DNA of 5,215 bases from an uncultured Planctomycetaceae bacterium. Its GTDB lineage: Bacteria > Planctomycetota > Planctomycetia > Pirellulales > Lacipirellulaceae. Below, one piece after another: positions 1 to 5,215 of the stretch; the stretch's first letter is position 1; each line of letters begins with the position of its first letter. The notes beneath the pieces are model-generated. The model ran no database searches and was not told where the DNA came from. It saw only the letters and a program-made list of their open reading frames with translations. The stretch covers positions 1 to 5,215 of the forward strand of contig CALMBE010000120.1 in assembly GCA_937860165.1 (NCBI GenBank). Reading direction: 5' to 3'. A program made the position numbers and the translations under genes.

Positions 1-99
1 TATGAAAAGTTGTGACTCGGCGAAATGTGTCATTTAGCCCCGCGCGGAGTATATCAAATCTTCGGGGAAGCCAGGTTCTGGAAAGGGCTGCCCAGATTT
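1..99. other. Non-coding spacer downstream of metH, with small inverted repeats
   Basis: This stretch follows the metH stop codon (metH reads leftward into it) and shows no credible gene. Three short inverted repeats sit close together: GGGC-TG-CCC at 85-93, CCAG-GTT-CTGG at 71-81, and CTTC-GGG-GAAG at 60-70. Each has a stem of only 3-4 base pairs. Read in the metH direction, the last hairpin is followed by ATTTG rather than a real T-run. They might act together as a weak or factor-assisted transcription end, but this is inference and no intrinsic terminator is called. The left edge of the window cuts the region, so the next gene is not seen. Confidence 0.5.
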
Positions 100-3000
100 T
101 CACGATGGGGGTTCATAACCCAAATGGGGGGAGAGCCACCGCTCGACTTCGGCGAGGGTCATCCCCTTGCGTCGTGCATAATCTTCGACCTGCTCGCGAG
201 AGATGCGGTCTAAGGCAAAATATCGCGCGCCAGGATGAGCGAAATACAGACCGCACACGCTAGCCGCGGGGTGCATCGCAAAACTCTCGGTGAGTTGGAT
301 TCCGGTTTGGGCTTCCGCATCGAGCAGGAAAAAAAGCGTTTCTTTCTCGGTGTGATCCGGTTGCGCGGGGTATCCCGGCGCAGGACGAATTCCGCGATAT
401 TTTTCGGCGATAAGGTCGGTCGCACTGAGCGTTTCCGATTTCCCATATCCCCACTCCTGGCGCGCACGCGCGTGGAGACATTCCGCAAAGGCTTCCGCAA
501 GGCGGTCGGCAAGTGCCTTGGCCATGATTGAATTGAAGTCGTCGTGATCGGCTTCAAACCGAGCGGCAAGCTCGTCGCAACCAACTCCCGTGGTGACGGC
601 AAACGCCCCCAAGTAATCCTTCCGGCCACTCTCTCGGGGCGCGATAAAATCGGAAAGCGAATAGAACTTGTCCTGACCTTTGCGTTCCCATTGCTGACGG
701 AGGCCGTGGAATCGGCACGCCTCGCGCTGCCGAGTTTCGTCGGCAAAGACGATGATGTCTTCCCCATCGCTGGCAGCGGGGAAGAAACCGTAAACCCCTT
801 GGGCCTGGAGAGATTTTTCACGGATGATTTGATCCAGCAGGGTTTGCGCATCGTCGAACAACCGCTTCGCTTCCGCCCCCACGGTGGGGTCCTCGAAGAT
901 TCGAGGATATTTGCCCTTGAGTTCCCAGGTGAGGAAAAACGGCGACCAATCGATAAAGGAGCGAAGTTCGTCAAGCGAAAAGTTTTCCAAGACGCGGGTT
1001 CCCGTGAATTGGGGAACAGGGATATCGACCTGCGACCAGTTGCAACGGAATCGTTTGGTGCAAGCCTGCGAAAAGGAAACCAACGGGATCGCTTGCCGCT
1101 GCTCGTAAGAGGCGACCAGCTGCGCTTGCAATTTTCGGTTTTCGGCCTCGAAACTAGGGCGATTTTCGGCACTGATGAGTTTTTCCACGACCCCCACGCT
1201 TCGCGAGGCGTCGAGGACATGCACGACGGCTTGGTCGAAACAGGGAGCAATCTTGACTGCGGTGTGCTTGGGGCTGGTCGTTGCGCCACCGATCAGCAGC
1301 GGTTTGTCGCTCCCCGTGCGGCGAAGTTCACGGGCGACGTGGACCATTTCATCGAGGCTCGGGGTTATCAACCCTGAGAGTCCGATGATGTCGACATCGT
1401 GTTCGAGTGCCGCTTCGAGAATGCGTTCGCAGGAGACCATGACGCCTAAATCGATGACCTGAAAATTATTGCAGCCCATGACGACCCCCACGATGTTTTT
1501 GCCGATATCGTGGACATCCCCCTTCACGGTGGCCAGCAGCACCTTCGCCCGCGGCTGACCGGCGGTGCCAGCGGCTTCTTTTTCGGCCTCCATAAAGGGC
1601 GTGAGATAGGCGACAGCTTTTTTCATCACCCGCGCGCTTTTAACCACCTGGGGCAAGAACATCTTTCCGGCGCCGAATAAATCGCCGACGATGCTCATGC
1701 CATCCATCAACGGGCCTTCGATGATTTGCAGGCAAGTGGCGTACTTCTGTCGGGCTTCCTCGGCATCTTCGTCGATGTGTTTGACAATGCCCTTGAGGAG
1801 GGCGTGTTGGAGGCGGTCTTCGACGGGGCCACTTCGCCACTGTTCGTCCGCTGAAGCGGACTCGCCGGTTTTTCCCTTCACGGTTTCTGCGTACTCGACC
1901 AGGCGCTCGGTGGCGTCGGGGCTGCGATTGAGGATCACGTCCTCAACGAGCGACTTCAGTCGAGGTTCGATGTCTTCGTAAACGGCGAGTTGGCCGGCGT
2001 TGACGATGCCCATGTCCAAACCCGCTTGCACGGCATGGTACAGGAACACGGCATTGATCGCTTCGCGCACGACTTCATTGCCGCGAAACGAAAATGACAC
2101 ATTCGACACGCCCCCCGATACATGAGCACCGGGACACAATTGTTTGATCTTCCGAGTGGCATTGATAAAGTCGAGTGCATAGTTGTTGTGTTCCTCGATC
2201 CCGGTGGCCACGGTGAGAATATTCGGATCGAAAACAATGTCTTCGGGCGGAAACGCGGCCTGTTCGGTGAGCAATTTGTACGCCCTTTGGCAAATGCGGA
2301 CCTTGTTCGCTTCGTCGGCGGCTTGCCCCTGTTCGTCGAAGGCCATGACGACGACCGCCGCGCCGTATTGTCGACAAAGGCGAGCGCGTCGCAGGAATTC
2401 CTGTTCGCCATCTTTCAAACTGATGGAATTGACGATCGATTTCCCTTGCACGGCCTGCAATCCCGCTTCGAGCACCGACCACTTGCTGCTATCGATCATC
2501 ACCGGCACGGCCGCGATGTCGTGTTCACCCGCAATCAACCGCAGGTACTTCGTCATCACGGCTTCGCTGTCCAAGAGGCCTTCGTCCATGTTGATGTCGA
2601 TGACGTTGGCACCCCCCTCGATCTGCGAGCGGGCGATCTCAATGGCCTCTTCGTAACTTTCATCCTTGACCAGTCGCGCAAATTTCCTGGAGCCGGTGAC
2701 GTTGGTTCGCTCGCCGATCATCAGAAAATTGCTCTCGGGGCGAAGTGTCATCGGTCGCGTGCCGCTTAACTGGAAGCGATGGGGCACGTCGTGCGGGCGA
2801 TGGGGGCGGACCTTGCCAACTCGCTGGGAGATCGCAGCAATGTGTTCCGGAGTCGTGCCACAGCACCCACCCACGATGTTGAGCCAACCCGCGTCGGCAA
2901 ATTCGCCGATCATCTGGGCCATTTCTGCGGGGCCTAAATCGTAATGCCCCATTTCGTTGGGAAGTCCTGCATTCGGGTGGCAACTGATCCGCGCGGGCGA

Positions 3001-3801
3001 AATCTGCTGGAGCGTTTCCAGGTGGGGCCGCATCAACTCGGGACCCAACGCACAATTCATGCCCACCGACAACACCGGGAAATGAGAGACCGCGATCCAA
3101 AACGCCTCGATTTCCTGACCCGAAACAAACGTGCCCCCTCCTTTGTCGAAGGTGCCCGAGATCATCACCGGCACGCGGTTTCCCGTTTCGGAAAAGTAGC
3201 GATCGATGGCAAACAGACACGCCTTCAGGTTGAGTGTGTCGATCACCGTCTCCGGCATCAGAATATCTACCCCCGCTTCGACCAGTGCAGCCACCTGGGC
3301 GTAATAGGAGGCCGACATCTCCGCAAAAGTCGTCCCGCGATAGCTGGCGTCGTCGACCTTAGTGCTGATCGCCGTCTGTTTGGTCGTCGGACCGATCGAA
3401 CCAGCGACGAATCGGGGACGATTGAGGGTTCGCTCGCTTATCTCTTCGCAGGCCTGCCGGGCACATTGCACCGCCGCCGCATTGATTTCTTGCACGAGGC
3501 TCAGTGGCAGATTGAACTCATCCATTCCCACGCGGCTCGCGCCGAAGGTATTGGTTTCGACGATGTCGGCCCCCGCTTCGAGGTAGCGTCGATGAATCGC
3601 GGTGATCTCCGCCGGGTGCGTCAGGCACAGGATGTCGGCAAAGTTCTTGAGGTCGCGGTCATGGTCGACAAACCGCTCGCCGCGGATGGCCGCTTCGTCG
3701 AACTTGAGCGCCTGAATTTGCGTCCCCATCGCCCCATCCAGGATGAGGATCCGTTCGTCCAAGAGGGCTTCCAGTTGCGCGGTACGGTCACGATAGGGCA
3801 T
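100..3801 (-). CDS. metH: Cobalamin-dependent methionine synthase (5-methyltetrahydrofolate--homocysteine methyltransferase)
   Basis: Cytoplasmic enzyme that moves the methyl group of 5-methyltetrahydrofolate to homocysteine through methylcobalamin, giving methionine and tetrahydrofolate. At 1233 residues it matches full-length MetH (E. coli about 1227). Modules in order: homocysteine/zinc domain (about 15-330) with [10 protein letters not shown] at 21-30 and zinc ligands C250, C313 and C314 (GGCCGT); pterin-binding domain (about 355-620) with [12 protein letters not shown]; helical cap (about 655-745); B12-binding Rossmann domain (about 750-880) with DVHDIG, where H764 is the lower cobalt ligand, backed by D762 and S815; and the reactivation domain (about 900-1233) with DWSPFF at 951-956, RPAPGYPA at 1139-1146 and Y1194, which bind S-adenosylmethionine. 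Numbering runs about five ahead of E. coli. The start fits the family N-terminus; no clear Shine-Dalgarno precedes it. No frameshift or missing key residue is seen. The reactivation domain implies reductive repair of oxidised cobalamin by a redox partner not in this window. Confidence 0.98.
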   Translation of the reverse strand: MPYRDRTAQLEALLDERILILDGAMGTQIQALKFDEAAIRGERFVDHDRDLKNFADILCLTHPAEITAIHRRYLEAGADIVETNTFGASRVGMDEFNLPLSLVQEINAAAVQCARQACEEISERTLNRPRFVAGSIGPTTKQTAISTKVDDASYRGTTFAEMSASYYAQVAALVEAGVDILMPETVIDTLNLKACLFAIDRYFSETGNRVPVMISGTFDKGGGTFVSGQEIEAFWIAVSHFPVLSVGMNCALGPELMRPHLETLQQISPARISCHPNAGLPNEMGHYDLGPAEMAQMIGEFADAGWLNIVGGCCGTTPEHIAAISQRVGKVRPHRPHDVPHRFQLSGTRPMTLRPESNFLMIGERTNVTGSRKFARLVKDESYEEAIEIARSQIEGGANVIDINMDEGLLDSEAVMTKYLRLIAGEHDIAAVPVMIDSSKWSVLEAGLQAVQGKSIVNSISLKDGEQEFLRRARLCRQYGAAVVVMAFDEQGQAADEANKVRICQRAYKLLTEQAAFPPEDIVFDPNILTVATGIEEHNNYALDFINATRKIKQLCPGAHVSGGVSNVSFSFRGNEVVREAINAVFLYHAVQAGLDMGIVNAGQLAVYEDIEPRLKSLVEDVILNRSPDATERLVEYAETVKGKTGESASADEQWRSGPVEDRLQHALLKGIVKHIDEDAEEARQKYATCLQIIEGPLMDGMSIVGDLFGAGKMFLPQVVKSARVMKKAVAYLTPFMEAEKEAAGTAGQPRAKVLLATVKGDVHDIGKNIVGVVMGCNNFQVIDLGVMVSCERILEAALEHDVDIIGLSGLITPSLDEMVHVARELRRTGSDKPLLIGGATTSPKHTAVKIAPCFDQAVVHVLDASRSVGVVEKLISAENRPSFEAENRKLQAQLVASYEQRQAIPLVSFSQACTKRFRCNWSQVDIPVPQFTGTRVLENFSLDELRSFIDWSPFFLTWELKGKYPRIFEDPTVGAEAKRLFDDAQTLLDQIIREKSLQAQGVYGFFPAASDGEDIIVFADETRQREACRFHGLRQQWERKGQDKFYSLSDFIAPRESGRKDYLGAFAVTTGVGCDELAARFEADHDDFNSIMAKALADRLAEAFAECLHARARQEWGYGKSETLSATDLIAEKYRGIRPAPGYPAQPDHTEKETLFFLLDAEAQTGIQLTESFAMHPAASVCGLYFAHPGARYFALDRISREQVEDYARRKGMTLAEVERWLSPHLGYEPPS

Positions 3802-3856
3802 TGTTCAAGACTACTGCGGGGTTTACACGGTTAATGACTGTTTAGGCGAACCAATC

Positions 3857-3885
3857 AGTATCGCAGAAGTGCATATCTGTTACAA
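3857..3885 (-). promoter_or_regulatory. Candidate sigma70-type promoter of metH
   Basis: On the minus strand TTGTAA (complement of 3880-3885) stands exactly 17 bases before GATACT (complement of 3857-3862), and a TGC just before the latter gives an extended -10 form. Each hexamer matches 4 of 6 consensus bases. Transcription would begin near 3850, leaving a leader of about 50 bases before the metH ATG. That leader is too short for a cobalamin or SAM riboswitch. This is a pattern match only, and planctomycete promoters are less well defined than those of E. coli. Confidence 0.35.
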
Positions 3886-3886
3886 T
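3878..3886 (+). promoter_or_regulatory. Candidate extended -10 promoter of the exported EEP gene
   Basis: TGTTACAAT fits the extended -10 pattern TG-n-TAnAAT, with TACAAT at 3881-3886. No recognisable -35 lies 16-18 bases upstream, which is usual for extended -10 promoters. Transcription would begin near 3893, about 30 bases before the ATG at 3924, which leaves room for the ribosome binding site. The element overlaps the proposed metH -35 on the other strand. Confidence 0.4.
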
Positions 3887-3908
3887 GCAGCGATGGTCAG
3901 GCACTATC

Positions 3909-3919
3909 GGGGGAGAGGA
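3909..3919 (+). promoter_or_regulatory. Ribosome binding site of the exported EEP gene
   Basis: A purine run GGGGGAGAGGA ends four bases before the ATG at 3924; its GGAG/GAGAGG core lies at a normal Shine-Dalgarno distance. It decides the start: the earlier ATG at 3893 is in a different frame and has no such sequence, and translation from 3924 gives a signal peptide straight away. Confidence 0.7.
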
Positions 3920-3923
3920 TTTT

Positions 3924-5215
3924 ATGCCGAGAATAACGCAAGCCGACACTCTGGTTTTGCGATCCGTTTGGCTCGCTTGTTTGACTGGTTTTGCCCTCGC
4001 GTGGGGAGTAGATCCGTGCTCCGCGCAGACAGGCACGTTCATTGATCGCCAACTCGCTACCGACCTGCGGGTGATGACTTACAACGTCCTCTGGGACTCC
4101 ATCTTTCCTGACCGCGATGCCACGAAGGCCGCCAAGTTCTCGCGGGTGATCAACTCGCTTAACCCCGATCTCTTGAATCTGCAAGAGATTGGTGATCCCT
4201 TTACGCCCGGCTGGACCCCCAAAACCGCGACCGATGTCCGCAACCTCTTGAACACAATTGCCCCTTTGGACGGGGGTGCTTCGTGGAATGTCCATAAGGG
4301 AAGCGACGGCGTGATCGCCAGCAAATATCCCCTGACGTTGACCCGCACGAACACCAACCCCACGGGCGATAAGTCGCAAGCAATCGCACTGGTGGATCTA
4401 CCCAACGCCCAGTACTCCGCCGACTTCTATTTAATGAACAACCACTACAAGTGCTGTGGTGACGAAGGTAGCACTGAAGATGGCCAGCGGCAAAAACAGT
4501 CCGATGCAATCGTGAATTGGCTCCGCGACGCTCGAAATCCTGGTGAGTTCGTCAGTCTTGCCTCTGGGACCCCATTTGCCGTTGTCGGTGATTTGAACAT
4601 CGTTGGCGGTTTGCAACCGCTCAATACGTTGCTCGATGGCAATATCTTCGACCAAGCGACCTACGGGAACGATTCCCCGCCCGATTGGAATGGCACGAAT
4701 CTCACCGATGCACGCCCTGTTCACAACAGCACAGGAAGCAGTTTTTATACTTGGCGGCAAGATAGTTCTGGCTTCCCCGCCGGGCAGCTTGATTTCATTA
4801 TTTATTCTGACAGCGCCCTGGACGTTGGACGGAAGTTTGTCTTGAACACTGTGGCCATGTCCGCAGCCCAGCGGTCCGCTACCGGCTTGCAGCAATTTGA
4901 TACTGCGCAGGGCACCTCCACCACGTATTTCGACCACTTGCCCGTGGTGGTCGATTTCCGGATCTTCAATTTCGCGACCAGCGATTTCAATTTCAGTCGG
5001 GGAGTCGACGGTTCGGATCTAGCCATCTGGCAAACTGGCTTTGGAACCCTAAGCGGCGCGACGCGCTCCGGGGGAGACACCGACGGCGATGGTGATGTCG
5101 ACGGCAGAGATTTTCTCGTCTGGCAACGACAATCCAACTCCGCCTCGGCATTCACGGCTATCCCAGAGCCCGCGTCCCTGGTGCTGCTTTCGTGCATAAT
5201 CGCATTTTCGGCGAG
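3924..5215 (+). CDS. Exported endonuclease/exonuclease/phosphatase (DNase I-like) family protein with dockerin-like repeats and PEP-CTERM-like tail, 3' partial
   Basis: 430 residues are visible in one open frame, with no stop before the window edge. Residues 1-34 look like a signal peptide: R13, a hydrophobic stretch at 15-29, probable cleavage after C-S-A (32-34). The EEP fold spans about 47-346: MTYNVLW (N54), LQEI (metal ligand E88), SDGVIASKYP (D128), NNHYKCCG (H174), VVGDLNIVG (D223, N225), QLDFII (D290) and FDHLPVVVDF (D337, H338). These match the catalytic and metal-binding positions of Mg-dependent phosphodiesterases of this fold, so an active hydrolase is likely. Whether it cuts DNA, RNA, a lipid or another phosphoester cannot be told. 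Two dockerin-like calcium loops follow (354-370 and 385-402), then IPEPASLVLL (413-422) and a hydrophobic run, the beginning of a PEP-CTERM-like sorting tail whose basic end would lie outside the window. It diverges from metH with no evident functional link. Confidence 0.9.
   Translation, partial: MPRITQADTLVLRSVWLACLTGFALAWGVDPCSAQTGTFIDRQLATDLRVMTYNVLWDSIFPDRDATKAAKFSRVINSLNPDLLNLQEIGDPFTPGWTPKTATDVRNLLNTIAPLDGGASWNVHKGSDGVIASKYPLTLTRTNTNPTGDKSQAIALVDLPNAQYSADFYLMNNHYKCCGDEGSTEDGQRQKQSDAIVNWLRDARNPGEFVSLASGTPFAVVGDLNIVGGLQPLNTLLDGNIFDQATYGNDSPPDWNGTNLTDARPVHNSTGSSFYTWRQDSSGFPAGQLDFIIYSDSALDVGRKFVLNTVAMSAAQRSATGLQQFDTAQGTSTTYFDHLPVVVDFRIFNFATSDFNFSRGVDGSDLAIWQTGFGTLSGATRSGGDTDGDGDVDGRDFLVWQRQSNSASAFTAIPEPASLVLLSCIIAFSA

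Noticed and set aside
210..1289. Minus-strand open frame (359 codons) in another frame within metH
   Set aside because: It is a same-strand frame-shifted reading of metH, rich in S, R and P. The metH frame is intact and carries conserved motifs throughout, so there is no evidence of a frameshift or an overlapping gene.
544..1377. Long plus-strand open frame (277 codons) antisense to metH
   Set aside because: It lies wholly inside the unmistakable metH coding sequence; its translation shows no recognisable motif or domain, and such frames are expected opposite a GC-rich gene with strong codon bias.
2944..3834. Plus-strand open frame (296 codons) antisense to the start of metH
   Set aside because: All but its last 33 bases are the complement of metH; the protein is rich in R, H and D with no domain pattern, as usual for antisense shadows.
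3893..3895. Upstream ATG as an alternative start for the EEP gene
   Set aside because: It is not in the frame of the EEP protein, falls at the predicted transcription start, and has no Shine-Dalgarno sequence, unlike the ATG at 3924.
3802..3923. Possible cobalamin, SAM or SAH riboswitch in front of metH
   Set aside because: The whole spacer is 122 bases and the likely metH leader about 50, too short for a cobalamin riboswitch; no B12-box-like or SAM/SAH aptamer core was recognised. A covariance-model search would settle it.
3897..4937. Several minus-strand open frames (66-168 codons) opposite the EEP gene
   Set aside because: The plus-strand frame from 3924 carries the signal peptide, catalytic motifs and C-terminal repeats; the opposite frames carry none.
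1..5215. A new multi-gene defence or mobile system
   Set aside because: Only a housekeeping metH and one exported hydrolase are present; there are no transposase, integrase, CRISPR repeats, toxin-antitoxin pair, direct-repeat boundaries or abrupt base-composition change that I can see.

Overview
The window holds two genes, transcribed away from each other across a 122-base spacer. It looks like chromosomal DNA of a planctomycete, most likely of the Pirellulaceae type. That inference rests mainly on the C-terminus of the second gene, where two dockerin-like calcium-loop repeats of the D-x-D-G-D-G-x-V-D-G-x-D-F-L-x-W-Q kind are followed by a PEP-CTERM-like 'PEPAS' hydrophobic tail. Exported planctomycete proteins commonly end this way. 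A species cannot be named from the sequence alone.

Layout: bases 1-99 are non-coding and lie downstream of the first gene; they carry three tiny inverted repeats but no convincing terminator. Bases 100-3801 (minus strand) encode a complete, intact cobalamin-dependent methionine synthase, MetH (1233 residues), with all its modules and key residues recognisable. Bases 3802-3923 are the divergent intergenic region. It holds a candidate promoter for each gene; the proposed -35 of metH lies on the proposed -10 of the other gene. Bases 3924-5215 (plus strand) encode the first 430 residues of an exported endonuclease/exonuclease/phosphatase (DNase I-like) family protein that runs off the right edge. 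It has a signal peptide, a full set of EEP catalytic motifs, the dockerin-like pair and the start of the PEP-CTERM-like tail.

The genes have no obvious shared pathway. MetH is cytoplasmic one-carbon and methionine metabolism; the EEP protein is exported and probably surface-anchored or secreted. Their link is most likely only the shared intergenic region. Long open frames antisense to both genes are judged to be shadows. I see no mobile element, CRISPR array, RNA gene or riboswitch. The window is largely ordinary; the most interesting part is the domain architecture of the exported EEP protein.
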